The notes beneath the pieces are model-generated. The model made no database searches. It saw nothing but the letters and a program-made list of their open reading frames with translations, and had not been told where the DNA came from. The position numbers and the translations under genes are program-made. From Flavobacteriaceae bacterium (GTDB lineage Bacteria; Bacteroidota; Bacteroidia; Flavobacteriales; Flavobacteriaceae): DNA of 62,029 nt. Below are positions 49,640 through 60,773 of the stretch, one piece after another (within the stretch, counting starts at the first letter, position 1; each line of letters begins with the position of its first letter). Where the stretch lies: the NCBI GenBank assembly GCA_002721275.1, contig PBJZ01000018.1, positions 73,629 through 135,657 on the forward strand. The letters run 5' to 3'.

Positions 49640-50032
49640 ATGGTTAGAGAGGTTGTAAATTCAGAAATACTTTTGGATAATATAATAAATAGCATTCAAG
49701 AAGTTAAAGCAGATGATGTTTGTACTATTGATTTACGAAATATTGATAACAACTTTTGCAGTTATTTCGTAATTTGTAATGGAACATCAAATGTACACGT
49801 TAATTCTATAGTAGGTTCAATTCAAAAGAAAATTAGTAAAAAATTAAGAGAAAAACCATTTAACACTGAGGGCGAGTCAAATGGAGAATGGGTTTTAATT
49901 GACTATGTAGATATTATCGTTCATGTTTTTCAAAAAAAAATGCGTGATTACTATAATCTAGAAGAGTTATGGGGTGATGCATCAATAAAAAAAATTAGTT
50001 CAAAAATTAACAATGAAAAAATCAAAAAATAA
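49640..50032 (+). CDS. rsfS: Ribosome silencing factor
   Basis: VCTIDLRNIDNNFCSYFVICNGTSNVHV, EWVLIDYVDIIVHVFQ, YNLEELWGDA. Confidence 0.95.
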   Translation: MVREVVNSEILLDNIINSIQEVKADDVCTIDLRNIDNNFCSYFVICNGTSNVHVNSIVGSIQKKISKKLREKPFNTEGESNGEWVLIDYVDIIVHVFQKKMRDYYNLEELWGDASIKKISSKINNEKIKK

Positions 50033-51962
50033 TAGTACTCAAAACCCAAAATTCAATATATATTGGATATATGGTATAATAATAACTTTTCTGCTTGGAA
50101 TGAGTTTTTTTGGTGGTGATTCTAATTATAATGCTGTAAAAACTAACATCAGTGAATTTGAAAGATACTTAAATGCCAACGATGTCAGTGAGGTGATTGT
50201 AATAAATCAAAATTTAGCTAATGTATCATTAAAAAAAGAATCATTAACAAAACCTGAACATCAAAGGATCAGGAGAACCAACTTCTTTGGACAAGAAAAT
50301 ATTGGAGGCCCACATTACCAATTCGAGATTGGTAACTTAGAACTATTTCAACGAAAATTAGAAAAAGCAAAAGAAAGTGGCATAAGTTTTAATTATGAAT
50401 TTAATACAGTAGAGAACAGATGGTTAGATGTACTTGTAGGATTCTTACCAATAATATTGATAATAGGTGTATGGATTTTTTTGATGAGAAGAATGTCAGG
50501 TGGTGGAGCTGGAGGAGCTGGTAGTCAAATATTTAATATTGGGAAGTCCAAGGCAAAATTATTTGATCAAAACACAGATATAAAAGTTACATTTAAGGAC
50601 GTAGCTGGTCTTGAAGGAGCTAAAGAAGAAGTACAGGAAATAGTTGATTTTTTAAAAAATCCTACAAAATATACTGCACTAGGGGGTAAAATTCCCAAAG
50701 GAGCCCTTTTAGTAGGAATGCCTGGAACAGGAAAAACGCTCTTAGCAAAAGCTGTTGCAGGAGAGGCAAAGGTTCCATTTTTTTCACTATCTGGTTCTGA
50801 TTTTGTTGAAATGTTTGTTGGAGTTGGTGCATCTCGTGTCAGAGATCTATTCAAGCAAGCCAAAGATAAATCACCCGCTATAATATTCATAGATGAGATC
50901 GATGCGATCGGAAGAGCGCGGGGTAAAAGTAATTTTACAGGATCTAATGATGAAAGAGAAAATACTTTAAATCAACTTTTAACAGAAATGGATGGTTTTG
51001 GTACAAACTCAAATGTAATTGTTTTGGCGGCGACTAACAGGGCTGATGTTCTGGATAAAGCATTAATGAGAGCCGGCAGATTTGATCGACAAATCTATGT
51101 TGACTTACCCGATTTAAATGAAAGATTAGAGATTTTTAAAGTTCATTTAAAACCACTTAAGACTATAAAAAGTCTTGATTTTGAATTTTTGGCTAAACAA
51201 ACGCCTGGTTTTTCTGGAGCTGATATTGCAAACGTTTGTAATGAAGCGGCTTTAATAGCAGCTAGAAAAAATAAAAAATCTGTTGGAAAACAAGATTTTC
51301 TTGATGCCGTTGACAGAATCGTTGGAGGACTGGAAAAAAAGAATAAAATTATTTCGAAAGAGGAGAAAAAGACTATAGCTTACCACGAAGCAGGCCATGC
51401 AGCAGTAAGTTGGTTTTTAAGATTTGCTTCTCCTTTAGTGAAAGTTACAATTGTACCCAGAGGTCAATCTTTAGGAGCAGCATGGTATCTTCCTGAAGAA
51501 AGAATGATTGTGAGAACTGAACAAATGCTTGATGAAATGTGCGCAACACTGGGTGGTAGAGCCGCCGAAAAAGTAATGTTTAATAAAATATCAACAGGGG
51601 CATTAAGTGATCTTGAAAAGGTTACAAGGCAAGCTAGGGCAATGGTATCAATATATGGACTAAATGAAAGTATTGGAAATATAACTTATTATGATTCATC
51701 TGGACAAGGAGACTATAGCTTTACTAAACCTTACTCCGAGGACACAGCTCAAAAAATTGATGATGAAATATCGAAAATAATTGAAAAGCAATACAATAGA
51801 GCTTGCAAACTTCTCAAATCAAACAAGAAAAAATTGATTGCTCTTGCGGAACGACTTCTAGAAAAAGAGGTTATCTTTAAAGATGATTTAGAAAAAATTT
51901 TAGGAAAAAGACCTTATAAAATAAAGTCAGATGAAATTCCTAAAAACGACAAAACAAAGTAA
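50013..51962 (+). CDS. ftsH: ATP-dependent zinc metalloprotease FtsH
   Basis: [54 protein letters not shown] zinc site. Confidence 0.98.
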   Translation: MKKSKNNSTQNPKFNIYWIYGIIITFLLGMSFFGGDSNYNAVKTNISEFERYLNANDVSEVIVINQNLANVSLKKESLTKPEHQRIRRTNFFGQENIGGPHYQFEIGNLELFQRKLEKAKESGISFNYEFNTVENRWLDVLVGFLPIILIIGVWIFLMRRMSGGGAGGAGSQIFNIGKSKAKLFDQNTDIKVTFKDVAGLEGAKEEVQEIVDFLKNPTKYTALGGKIPKGALLVGMPGTGKTLLAKAVAGEAKVPFFSLSGSDFVEMFVGVGASRVRDLFKQAKDKSPAIIFIDEIDAIGRARGKSNFTGSNDERENTLNQLLTEMDGFGTNSNVIVLAATNRADVLDKALMRAGRFDRQIYVDLPDLNERLEIFKVHLKPLKTIKSLDFEFLAKQTPGFSGADIANVCNEAALIAARKNKKSVGKQDFLDAVDRIVGGLEKKNKIISKEEKKTIAYHEAGHAAVSWFLRFASPLVKVTIVPRGQSLGAAWYLPEERMIVRTEQMLDEMCATLGGRAAEKVMFNKISTGALSDLEKVTRQARAMVSIYGLNESIGNITYYDSSGQGDYSFTKPYSEDTAQKIDDEISKIIEKQYNRACKLLKSNKKKLIALAERLLEKEVIFKDDLEKILGKRPYKIKSDEIPKNDKTK

Positions 51963-51977
51963 ATTTTTTTTCAAATT

Positions 51978-52574
51978 GTGAGTTTTTGGAATAATCTTTT
52001 TGGTAAAAAGAAAAGCCCTGAGGAAATGGACAATCCCCAAAGTCCTTTCATGCCAAAAAAAAAAGATCCAATAGAAATTAGCTTTGCAAGTAACTTTACA
52101 AACAAAGGAGGTAAATTTTTATTTGTCGATTCTGATGAAATGGCAGTATCTTTCTTTAAAGAAATATTAATTGAGAATCGATGGGTACATTCAGATATTG
52201 CTTGTTTGGACAGTGAAATATCATTTTTTTACAATTTAGACTTAATAGATGATGAGGCAGCAGGTATCAATGAAAAAAAAATTTTATTTATAAAATGTGA
52301 ATTTTTAATTGCCAACACAGGAGGAATACTAATATCTAGTAATCAAATTAAGAATTTGAATTTAACACAACTACCTGAAAATATAATTATTACTGCCAAT
52401 ACAAAACAGTTTGCAAATGATGTAAGTGATGGGATGAGTATGTTAAAATCATTTTATTCAGATGAATTACCAACAAACATCACAACAATAAATCCTAAAA
52501 ATTCGAACAAGGAATCTGACTTCTTGACACATGGGAAAGGTGGAAAAAATATTTATTTAATACTAAACCAATAA
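51978..52574 (+). CDS. LUD (LutC/YkgG-like) domain protein, GTG start
   Basis: Position after ftsH; IKCEFLIANTGGILISSNQIKN...LPENIIITANTKQFANDVSDGMSML typical of LUD-domain proteins. Confidence 0.75.
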   Translation: MSFWNNLFGKKKSPEEMDNPQSPFMPKKKDPIEISFASNFTNKGGKFLFVDSDEMAVSFFKEILIENRWVHSDIACLDSEISFFYNLDLIDDEAAGINEKKILFIKCEFLIANTGGILISSNQIKNLNLTQLPENIIITANTKQFANDVSDGMSMLKSFYSDELPTNITTINPKNSNKESDFLTHGKGGKNIYLILNQ

Positions 52575-52581
52575 ATTTTAT

Positions 52582-53367
52582 ATGTCGAATATAATTAAAC
52601 GATCGATCACAGGGATTTTGTATGCGGGATTAATCGTGGCTTCAGCTTATCTTAATTTCTATTTTTTTTCGTTCATTATTTTTTTGATGTCTATTTTGAC
52701 GATCTATGAGTTTCAAAAACTAATTTTAAAAAAGGATATTATTCAATATTTAATTGTAAGTTTTCTTTTCTTGTTATTTTCTCTCACTAAAGTTGAAAAG
52801 GAAGTTATTAATACAATTTTATTTATTTCACTATTATCAAATTTTATAATATTGTTTTGGCTATTCAACTTTATCAAAGAAAAAAAATTTATAAAATCCA
52901 TTATTATGTATTCATATCCAATTTTGGGCTGTTTTTTTATTATTACAATCCCATATTTAGATCAGAGTTACGAGCCTACATTAATTTGTTTTGTATACGC
53001 AATTAATTGGATAAATAATAGTTTTGCATATATAATTGGAAAAAACTTTGGAAAAAATAAATTATTAAAAAAGGTTTCACCTAATAAATCTTGGGAAGGA
53101 TTTTTTGGAGGAGTTTTATTTTCCGTAATATTCTCTTTTATTTTTTTTAGATTTGAAGTGGGAGTTGATTTTTTTAAGGTTATTTGCTTATCACTAAGTA
53201 TACCTGTTATGGCTACTCTTGGCGATTTAGTTCAATCAAAAATAAAACGTGAAGCTGGTTTAAAAGATTCAGGAACACTTCTTCCTGGTCACGGGGGATT
53301 TTTTGATAGAATGGATAGCATTATATTTGTTGCTCCCTGGGCTTACTTAGTTTTAAATGAATTTTAA
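52582..53367 (+). CDS. cdsA: Phosphatidate cytidylyltransferase
   Basis: Multi-TM; SPNKSWEGFFGG, LGDLVQSKIKREAGLKDSGTLLPGHGGFFDRMDS signature. Confidence 0.96.
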   Translation: MSNIIKRSITGILYAGLIVASAYLNFYFFSFIIFLMSILTIYEFQKLILKKDIIQYLIVSFLFLLFSLTKVEKEVINTILFISLLSNFIILFWLFNFIKEKKFIKSIIMYSYPILGCFFIITIPYLDQSYEPTLICFVYAINWINNSFAYIIGKNFGKNKLLKKVSPNKSWEGFFGGVLFSVIFSFIFFRFEVGVDFFKVICLSLSIPVMATLGDLVQSKIKREAGLKDSGTLLPGHGGFFDRMDSIIFVAPWAYLVLNEF

Positions 53368-54027
53368 ATGTTTCATAAAGAAGGTTTCAAAATTATAGTT
53401 TTAAGTTTTTTAATTACCTCAAGTTTTGCAGTTGCATCTGAGTATTTTTTAGAAGATAAATTTGTAAAATTATCAATACATATATTTTTACTTCTATGTC
53501 TTTTTTTAATCTTACAATTTTTTCGTAACCCAAAAAGACACTTAATACCCAACAATAATAAAATAATCTCACCAGTTGATGGAAAAATAGTTATTATTAA
53601 AACAGTATTTGAAGACGAATATTTTAAAGATGAAAGAAAACAAATTTCAATTTTTATGTCACCTATTAATGTCCATGTAACCAGATACCCTGCATCAGGA
53701 AAAATTACTTATAACAAATACCATCCTGGAAAATATTTGGTAGCGTGGCATCCAAAATCATCAAAAAAAAATGAAAGAACAACTGTTGTAATAAATACTG
53801 AAAAATATGGCGAGATAATGTATAGACAAATCGCAGGTGCAGTCGCGAGAAGAATAATTAACTATTCAAAGACAGGAGATCTAGTAACTCAGGGCAAGGA
53901 TGCGGGATTCATCAAGTTTGGATCAAGGGTTGATCTTTTTCTACCTTTAAATTCAAAAATTAATGTTAATCTAAATCAAACTGTAAAAGGTGCTGAGACT
54001 ATAATTTCAGAATACCTTAAAAGTTAA
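53368..54027 (+). CDS. psd: Phosphatidylserine decarboxylase family protein
   Basis: FFRNPKR, SPVDGKIV, MSPINVHVTRYPASGKI, IKFGSRVDLFLP (GS processing-site context). Confidence 0.94.
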   Translation: MFHKEGFKIIVLSFLITSSFAVASEYFLEDKFVKLSIHIFLLLCLFLILQFFRNPKRHLIPNNNKIISPVDGKIVIIKTVFEDEYFKDERKQISIFMSPINVHVTRYPASGKITYNKYHPGKYLVAWHPKSSKKNERTTVVINTEKYGEIMYRQIAGAVARRIINYSKTGDLVTQGKDAGFIKFGSRVDLFLPLNSKINVNLNQTVKGAETIISEYLKS

Positions 54028-54033
54028 TATGAG

Positions 54034-56652
54034 CTACTTATTTTTCAATATTTCAATTTTATCCTTGGTATCTTTTAACTTCTTCTTCTCTAGATCAATT
54101 ATGTTCTTAGGTGCACTATTAATAAAATTTGCATTGGAAAGTTTTTTTTCTATTGAGATTAGAAAATTTTCTAAATGAACTAGTTGCTCATTATATTTTT
54201 TGGAATCTATTTTTGAATTGACATCTATTTTAAAGGGTATGTAATATCTATCGACATCAACTGTAAAAAGATTTGATTGATTAAATTTCTGTTTTTTTGA
54301 GTGTTTAATTTTATCTAAATAAGTAAGTTTCGATATTATTTGAGGATATGGTATATTGATAGAGTCGAGTGAAAAAAGATTTAAAGGTTGTTTTGATTTG
54401 AGTTTATTATCTTTTCTAAAATTTCTGACACCTGAAATTATTTGTTTCATTTTTTCATATTTATTAATTACCAAATCATCATGACCTTGATATTTCGGCC
54501 ATTCACTGAGTCCAATTGAATCATGAGATTTTCTTTTAATATTCCTGTGCCACAGCTCCTCTGTAATAAACGGCATAAAAGGATGTATTATTTTTAATAA
54601 TTTTTCCAAAAGACTTTTTACCTCATCATAAGATTTTTTGTCAATTCCAGACCCATAACTAGGTTTTAAAGTTTCCAAAAGCCAAGAACAAAAGTCATCC
54701 CATGTTAATTTATAAGCTGTCATTAAGGCTTCTGATATTCTGTAGTTTTTAAAATATCTATCTATTATTTCAATTGTCTTATTGAACTTATTATTAAAAA
54801 TTTCTAATGCATCCTTTGAAGCGGGAGATTGTTTTAACTCAACATCTAATTTCCAACTATCAATTAACCTAAATGCATTCCATATTTTATTAGCAAAATT
54901 CTTACCTTGATTACATAGATTTTCATTAAATAATAAATCGTTACCAGCAGCTGAACTTAACATGAGGCCCACTCTTACTCCATCGGCTCCATATGTTTGA
55001 ATTAAGTTTAACGCATCTGGGGAATTACCAAGTTGTTTTGACATTTTTCGCCCTCTTTGATCCCTTACTAATCCTGTTAAATAAACATTTGAAAAAGGAT
55101 TTTTTCCTCTAAATTCATATCCAGAAATTATCATTCTTGCAACCCAAAAAAATAATATATCAGGACCTGTAACAAGGTCTTGAGTAGGATAATAATAATT
55201 GATTTCGTCATTGTCAGGATTATTTATTCCGTCAAAAACTGAAATAGGCCATAGCCAGGAAGAAAACCAGGTATCTAAAACATCCTCATCCTGTCTTATT
55301 TCTGAATCTTTTAGATTTGGATTATTAGTTTTAACTTTTGCAAGTTCAACAGCTTTTTTGAATGATTCCGCTACAACAAAATCATCCTTATTTTCGCCAT
55401 AGTAATACACAGGAATTCTGTGCCCCCACCAAAGCTGTCTTGAAATATTCCAATCAGTAATATTCTCAACCCAATATCTATATGTATTATTGAATTTTTT
55501 TGGTATTAGATTAATTTCATTTGTTTTAAGAACAGAATTTATTGCAGGTTTCACAAGCTCTTTCATGCTCAAAAACCATTGTTCTGAAATTCTTGGTTCT
55601 ATGATTGCGTTAGTCCTTTCTGATGTTCCAACATTATTAATATAGTCTTCTATTTTAACAAGTTGACCTATTAATTTAATTTCATTTATAATCAATTTTC
55701 TGACTTCAAATCTATCTTTTCCTTTAAAGTGAAGACCATTTTGATTTAGCGTCCCATCAGAGCTAAAAATATCAATAAAATCCAAACTATATTTTTCTCC
55801 AATAATTTTATCATTTGGATCGTGAGACGGGGTGACTTTTAGACATCCAGTACCGAAATCAGGATCAACATATTCATCCATTATGATTGGTACGACCCTA
55901 TTAACTATGGGTACAATGACTTCCTTTCCTTTAAGATGCTTATATCTTTTGTCTTTCGGATTTATACAAATGGCTGTATCACCTAAAATTGTTTCAGGTC
56001 TTGTCGTTGCGACAGTAATTTTTTCATTTTTTTCACCATCAATCATATAGGAAATAAAAAATAATTTACCTTTTTGTTCTCTATAGATCACCTCCTCATC
56101 TGATACTGTGGTTTGCGCTTTTGGATCCCAATTAACCATTCTGTAACCCCTGTAAATGTATCCTTTTTTGAATAATTCAATAAATACTTTAACAACAGAT
56201 TTTGACATCAAGGGATCTAATGTGAATTTTGTTCTATCCCAATCACATGAACATCCAATTTTTTTGAGTTGATCTAAGATGACACCTCCATATTCGTCAG
56301 TCCATTTCCAAGCATATTCTAAGAATTGATCTCTTGTTAAAGAATTTTTTGAAATACCATCATTTTTTAATTTTTCTACAACCTTTGCCTCAGTTGCTAT
56401 GGATGCGTGATCTGTACCTGGAACCCAACAAGCATTATAACCTCTCATTCTTGCTCTTCTTATGAGAATGTCTTGAATTGTATTATTTAACATATGTCCC
56501 ATGTGAAGGACTCCTGTGACATTGGGGGGAGGGATAACTATTGTGTAAGGTTTTCTTTTATCTGGAGTTGATTTGAATATTTTATTATCTAACCAATATT
56601 TATACCATTTATCCTCAAATGACTTAGGATTATATTTTTCTGAAATTGACAT
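54034..56652 (-). CDS. valS: Valyl-tRNA synthetase
   Basis: PPPNVTGVLHMGHMLNNT (HIGH-type), RKMSKQLGNSPDAL (KMSKS-type), full length. Confidence 0.98.
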   Translation of the reverse strand: MSISEKYNPKSFEDKWYKYWLDNKIFKSTPDKRKPYTIVIPPPNVTGVLHMGHMLNNTIQDILIRRARMRGYNACWVPGTDHASIATEAKVVEKLKNDGISKNSLTRDQFLEYAWKWTDEYGGVILDQLKKIGCSCDWDRTKFTLDPLMSKSVVKVFIELFKKGYIYRGYRMVNWDPKAQTTVSDEEVIYREQKGKLFFISYMIDGEKNEKITVATTRPETILGDTAICINPKDKRYKHLKGKEVIVPIVNRVVPIIMDEYVDPDFGTGCLKVTPSHDPNDKIIGEKYSLDFIDIFSSDGTLNQNGLHFKGKDRFEVRKLIINEIKLIGQLVKIEDYINNVGTSERTNAIIEPRISEQWFLSMKELVKPAINSVLKTNEINLIPKKFNNTYRYWVENITDWNISRQLWWGHRIPVYYYGENKDDFVVAESFKKAVELAKVKTNNPNLKDSEIRQDEDVLDTWFSSWLWPISVFDGINNPDNDEINYYYPTQDLVTGPDILFFWVARMIISGYEFRGKNPFSNVYLTGLVRDQRGRKMSKQLGNSPDALNLIQTYGADGVRVGLMLSSAAGNDLLFNENLCNQGKNFANKIWNAFRLIDSWKLDVELKQSPASKDALEIFNNKFNKTIEIIDRYFKNYRISEALMTAYKLTWDDFCSWLLETLKPSYGSGIDKKSYDEVKSLLEKLLKIIHPFMPFITEELWHRNIKRKSHDSIGLSEWPKYQGHDDLVINKYEKMKQIISGVRNFRKDNKLKSKQPLNLFSLDSINIPYPQIISKLTYLDKIKHSKKQKFNQSNLFTVDVDRYYIPFKIDVNSKIDSKKYNEQLVHLENFLISIEKKLSNANFINSAPKNIIDLEKKKLKDTKDKIEILKNK

Positions 56653-56769
56653 GAGCTAGAATGTAAGTTACAAAAGTAACAACCCTAATTGTATTTAAAA
56701 AACTTAATTAAATGTATCCAAAACAAAAAAATAAATTATAATGAGAATAAGTCTTTATATATTAGTTAA

Positions 56770-57774
56770 ATGATTTCTTTAGAAAAAAACAAAGCTATTG
56801 ATAAACTATTATCTTTTGGGGTAAAAGCAGAAACTTATCGATATTTTAGAATAAAAAAGACATCTGATTTGTATACTGTTCTTAAATCGAACTCGCTTCC
56901 CTTGAGGGTTTTAGGTGGCGGAAGCAATATTTTGTGGACAAAAAAATTTCAAGGACTTCTATTACATATTGACACCAAAGGAATTTCAGTGGAAGATGAA
57001 TCAGATTCTCACGTTATTATTAATATTCAAGCAGGTGAAAATTGGCATCAAATTGTTTTATGGGCGTTAAAGAACAATTATGGAGGAATTGAAAATCTTG
57101 CATTGATTCCAGGTAGTGTTGGTGCTGCTCCAATTCAAAATATTGGTGCATATGGGGTAGAACTAAAAGAGGTTTTCATTGAATGCACTGCAATAAACAC
57201 GGAAACATTAAAATCAAGGATTTTTTCATTAAAAGAATGCAAATTTAATTATCGAGATTCAATCTTTAAAAATCAAAAGATAAATAAATATATAATTACC
57301 TCTGTTAAAATTAAATTAACAAAAAAAGGATATCATAAACTTTCAACAAATTATGGGGATATTAGAAAAATTTTGGGTAGTGATGTTCCAAGTCCCTCAA
57401 AAATAGCAAAAGCGGTCATAAAAATAAGAAAATCAAAACTTCCCGATCCAAAAATTATGGGAAACTGTGGAAGTTTTTTCAAAAATCCAATAATAAATAA
57501 AAAATTATTTGATAAAATTTTAACGAGACATCCCAAGATTCCAAACTATTTAGTTAATAAAAAGTATAAAATACCTGCTGCATGGTTAATTGAAAAATTA
57601 AATCTCAAGGGCTACAGAGAGGGTAATGTGGGTACTCATAAGGATCAAGCACTTATCATTGTTAACTATGGAAACTCGTCAGGTTCTGATATTTTAAAAT
57701 TATCAAGTATGATTCAAAAAGAAGTTTATGAATGTTTTGAAATAAAATTAGTTCCTGAAGTAGTAATTTGGTGA
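56770..57774 (+). CDS. murB: UDP-N-acetylmuramate dehydrogenase
   Basis: LRVLGGGSNIL, IPGSVGAAPIQNIGAYGVE, YRDSIFK, GNCGSFFKNP, AAWLIE. Confidence 0.96.
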   Translation: MISLEKNKAIDKLLSFGVKAETYRYFRIKKTSDLYTVLKSNSLPLRVLGGGSNILWTKKFQGLLLHIDTKGISVEDESDSHVIINIQAGENWHQIVLWALKNNYGGIENLALIPGSVGAAPIQNIGAYGVELKEVFIECTAINTETLKSRIFSLKECKFNYRDSIFKNQKINKYIITSVKIKLTKKGYHKLSTNYGDIRKILGSDVPSPSKIAKAVIKIRKSKLPDPKIMGNCGSFFKNPIINKKLFDKILTRHPKIPNYLVNKKYKIPAAWLIEKLNLKGYREGNVGTHKDQALIIVNYGNSSGSDILKLSSMIQKEVYECFEIKLVPEVVIW

Positions 57775-57777
57775 TTT

Positions 57778-58230
57778 TTAATCTCTTTTTTTTGAGTCAA
57801 TCCAAATAGTTGTTGGACCATCATTAATTAACTCAACCTGCATATCAGCTCTAAAAATTCCTGACTGAATATCCCTGTTATGAATGTCACTTAATCTTTC
57901 TATAAACTTATTATAAAAAAATTCAGCATGGTTTTTATTTGCAGCATTTATGTACGAGGGCCTATTCCCTTTTTTCACTGATGCCATAAGGGTAAATTGG
58001 CTAACCACTAATATATCTCCATCAACTTCACGAACTGACAAGTTCATTATTTTATTTTCATCTTTGAATATTCTGAGATTAATTGTTTTTTTAACTACCC
58101 ATTCAATATCATCTTCGGTGTCATTTAGGTCAACACCTTGAAAAACCAATAAACCTTTATTGATTTTTCCAACAATTTTATTTGAGACCAGTACAGATGC
58201 TTTATTTACTTTTTGAACTAACAATCTCAT
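57778..58230 (-). CDS. dtd: D-aminoacyl-tRNA deacylase
   Basis: MRLLVQKVNKASV, VVSQFTLMASVKKGNRPSY, NDGPTTIWIDS. Confidence 0.96.
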   Translation of the reverse strand: MRLLVQKVNKASVLVSNKIVGKINKGLLVFQGVDLNDTEDDIEWVVKKTINLRIFKDENKIMNLSVREVDGDILVVSQFTLMASVKKGNRPSYINAANKNHAEFFYNKFIERLSDIHNRDIQSGIFRADMQVELINDGPTTIWIDSKKRD

Positions 58231-59180
58231 CAGTTTCTATATTCTTTATGATCCTCTAATAACTTTAAATAACTTGAATATCTTGAACTCGAAATTAATT
58301 TATTAGCAATAGCACTTTTGATTGAACATGAGGGCTCTTCAATATGAAGACAATCATTGAACCTACACTTATGAGAGAGCTTTCTGAATTCAGGAAAATA
58401 TTTTCTGATTTCACTTTTTTTCATGTTAACAAGACCAAAGCCTTTAATTCCAGGAGTATCAATTAATTTAGCTCCATTTTCTAAATCATACATTTCAGCA
58501 AATGTTGTGGTGTGTTGACCTTGTTGATGGTATTTTGAAATAGAAGATGTAGGGACGTCAAGGTTGACTGACAAGCAATTAATTAGAGTTGATTTACCAA
58601 CTCCAGAGTGGCCTGAAAACATACATACTTTCTTCGCAATTAAATCACGTACTATGTTAATATTAATATTTTTTAATGCAGATATTTTGACACATTTATA
58701 ACCAATATTAGAATAAATTTTGATTAGTTCATTCATTTTACATTTATGTTTTTGGTTGTAACTATCTACTTTATTGAAAACCAAAATACATTTTACTTTG
58801 TATGCTTCCGCAGTTACTAAAAATCTATCTATGAATGACGTTGTAGTAGAAGGATTATCAATAGTTATTATTAAAAAAGCTTGATCAACGTTCGAAGCAA
58901 TGATGTGAGTTTGTTTGGAAAGCTTGACTGATTTCCTGACAATATAATTTTTTCTCTCTTTAATTTCAATTATTACTCCTTCATTTTTATCTGATAAAAG
59001 GTCCTTTTGAATAATTACTTTGTCACCCACTACAACTGGACTGGTGGATTTTATATTATTCAAACGAATTTTACCTTGAATTCTACAATTGATTATTTCA
59101 TTTTCAGTTACAATCTTATACCAACTTCCTGTAGAACGATATACTGTCCCTAATATCACTTTTTTTTTACAAAGAAACAA
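58230..59180 (-). CDS. rsgA: Ribosome small subunit-dependent GTPase A (exact start uncertain)
   Basis: FSGHSGVGKSTLINCL, GQHTTTFAEMYDL, LIDTPGIKGFGL, C-terminal Cys/His cluster HKCRFNDCLHIEEPSC. Confidence 0.95.
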   Translation of the reverse strand: MFLCKKKVILGTVYRSTGSWYKIVTENEIINCRIQGKIRLNNIKSTSPVVVGDKVIIQKDLLSDKNEGVIIEIKERKNYIVRKSVKLSKQTHIIASNVDQAFLIITIDNPSTTTSFIDRFLVTAEAYKVKCILVFNKVDSYNQKHKCKMNELIKIYSNIGYKCVKISALKNININIVRDLIAKKVCMFSGHSGVGKSTLINCLSVNLDVPTSSISKYHQQGQHTTTFAEMYDLENGAKLIDTPGIKGFGLVNMKKSEIRKYFPEFRKLSHKCRFNDCLHIEEPSCSIKSAIANKLISSSRYSSYLKLLEDHKEYRN

Positions 59181-59225
59181 TATTTTTTTTCGATTACATA
59201 GACCTTTATAAGCATATCTAATTAT

Positions 59226-59233
59226 TATCTTTG
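59226..59233 (+). promoter_or_regulatory. Candidate gpmI -7 box (TATCTTTG)
   Basis: Exact TAnnTTTG match 19 nt before the gpmI ATG; -33 weak. Confidence 0.4.
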
Positions 59234-59252
59234 TATAGATATTTTTCTTGGA

Positions 59253-60773
59253 ATGAATAAAGTCTTGCTAATGATTCTTGATGGATGGGGGAAAACAACA
59301 ATCCCCTCAGCTTCTGCTATTATGAATGCCCACACACCCTACATTGATAATTTATATAATAAATACTCTTCGTCAGAACTTCTTACACACGGAGATCACG
59401 TTGGCCTTCCCAATAATCAAATGGGAAATAGTGAAGTTGGTCATATGAATTTAGGTGCTGGAAGGATTGTTCTACAGGATTTAGCTAGAATTAATGCTGC
59501 TATTAAACAAAATAAATTAAGAGAAGAAAAAGAACTCATTAATGCATATGATCATGCAAAAAAACACAATAAAAAAATTCATTTTGTAGGTCTTTTGTCT
59601 GATGGAGGTGTTCATTCTCACATAAACCATTTAATTGAACTATTAAAAATTGCAAAGGAAAATGATTTAAGTAAACTTTATATTCATGGTTTCACCGATG
59701 GAAGAGATGTTGACCCTAAATCAGCTCCAAAGTTTCTTGACTATATTAAACCTGTTTTAGATGAAACAGGTGCAAAAATTTCTACTCTGATTGGAAGGTA
59801 CTATGCAATGGACAGAGATCAAAGGTGGGACAGAACTGAAAAGGCATATAACTTGTTAGTGGAAAATAAGGGTACAAAAACTGATAATTTAATTGAAAAA
59901 TTAAAAATAAATTACAAAAATGGAATTACTGATGAATTTATGCCTCCTATTATAAATACTGAAAATGGTTCATCTGTTTCTAGAATTAGTAAGAATGATG
60001 TAGTAATTTTTTTTAACTTCAGAACCGACAGAGGAAGGCAACTAACAAATTCACTAACCAACAAAAGTTTTAATTATTTCAAAGTCATTCCAAATAAATA
60101 TTATTTCGTCACCTTAACAAATTATGACATTTCTTTTAAAAACGTTAAAGTGATTTTTGATAAAGATTACTTAAAATTTACATTAGGAGAGGTATTATCA
60201 AAAGCAGGAAAAACGCAAGTAAGAATTGCAGAAACTGAAAAATATCCTCATGTTACTTTTTTTTTCAACGGTGGAAGAGAAAAAAAATTCAAAAATGAAG
60301 AAAGAATTTTATGTCCCTCTCCGAAGGTCGCAACATATGATTTAAAACCTGAAATGTCTGCATTTGAAATTAAAGATTCTGTCATAGAAAAAATTAATAA
60401 AGATCAACCAGATTTTATTTGTTTAAATTTTGCAAACCCCGATATGGTTGGTCATACAGGAAATTTTCAAGCTGCCAAAAAAGCATGCGAAACAATTGAT
60501 AAGTGTGTACAAGAAGTTATTGATCAAGCATTGATATTTAATTATGTAAGTTTAATTATAGCCGATCACGGTAATTGTGAAACTATGGTTAATGAGGATG
60601 GAAGTCCTAATACTGCACACACAAAAAATCCTGTTCCAATTATTTTAGTAGATAACAATAAAACAAAAGTTAAGAAAGGTGTTCTTGCTAATATTGCTCC
60701 TACTATATTGGATATTCTAAGAATAAAAAAACCAAAAGAAATGACAATGGATTCCCTATTAACCAATCAATGA
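59253..60773 (+). CDS. gpmI: 2,3-bisphosphoglycerate-independent phosphoglycerate mutase
   Basis: LMILDGWGKT, QMGNSEVGHMNLGAGRIV, LLSDGGVHSHI, HGFTDGRDVDP, ADHGNCE, TAHTKNPVP. Confidence 0.97.
   Translation: MNKVLLMILDGWGKTTIPSASAIMNAHTPYIDNLYNKYSSSELLTHGDHVGLPNNQMGNSEVGHMNLGAGRIVLQDLARINAAIKQNKLREEKELINAYDHAKKHNKKIHFVGLLSDGGVHSHINHLIELLKIAKENDLSKLYIHGFTDGRDVDPKSAPKFLDYIKPVLDETGAKISTLIGRYYAMDRDQRWDRTEKAYNLLVENKGTKTDNLIEKLKINYKNGITDEFMPPIINTENGSSVSRISKNDVVIFFNFRTDRGRQLTNSLTNKSFNYFKVIPNKYYFVTLTNYDISFKNVKVIFDKDYLKFTLGEVLSKAGKTQVRIAETEKYPHVTFFFNGGREKKFKNEERILCPSPKVATYDLKPEMSAFEIKDSVIEKINKDQPDFICLNFANPDMVGHTGNFQAAKKACETIDKCVQEVIDQALIFNYVSLIIADHGNCETMVNEDGSPNTAHTKNPVPIILVDNNKTKVKKGVLANIAPTILDILRIKKPKEMTMDSLLTNQ

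Noticed and set aside
50567-50890. 107-aa minus-strand ORF inside ftsH
   Set aside because: Antisense to the Walker A/B region; a by-product of codon usage.
56667-56680. GTTAC-AAAA-GTAAC inverted repeat upstream of valS, overlapping a TACTTTTG box
   Set aside because: 5-bp stem only, plausible by chance; no T-box-like leader features.
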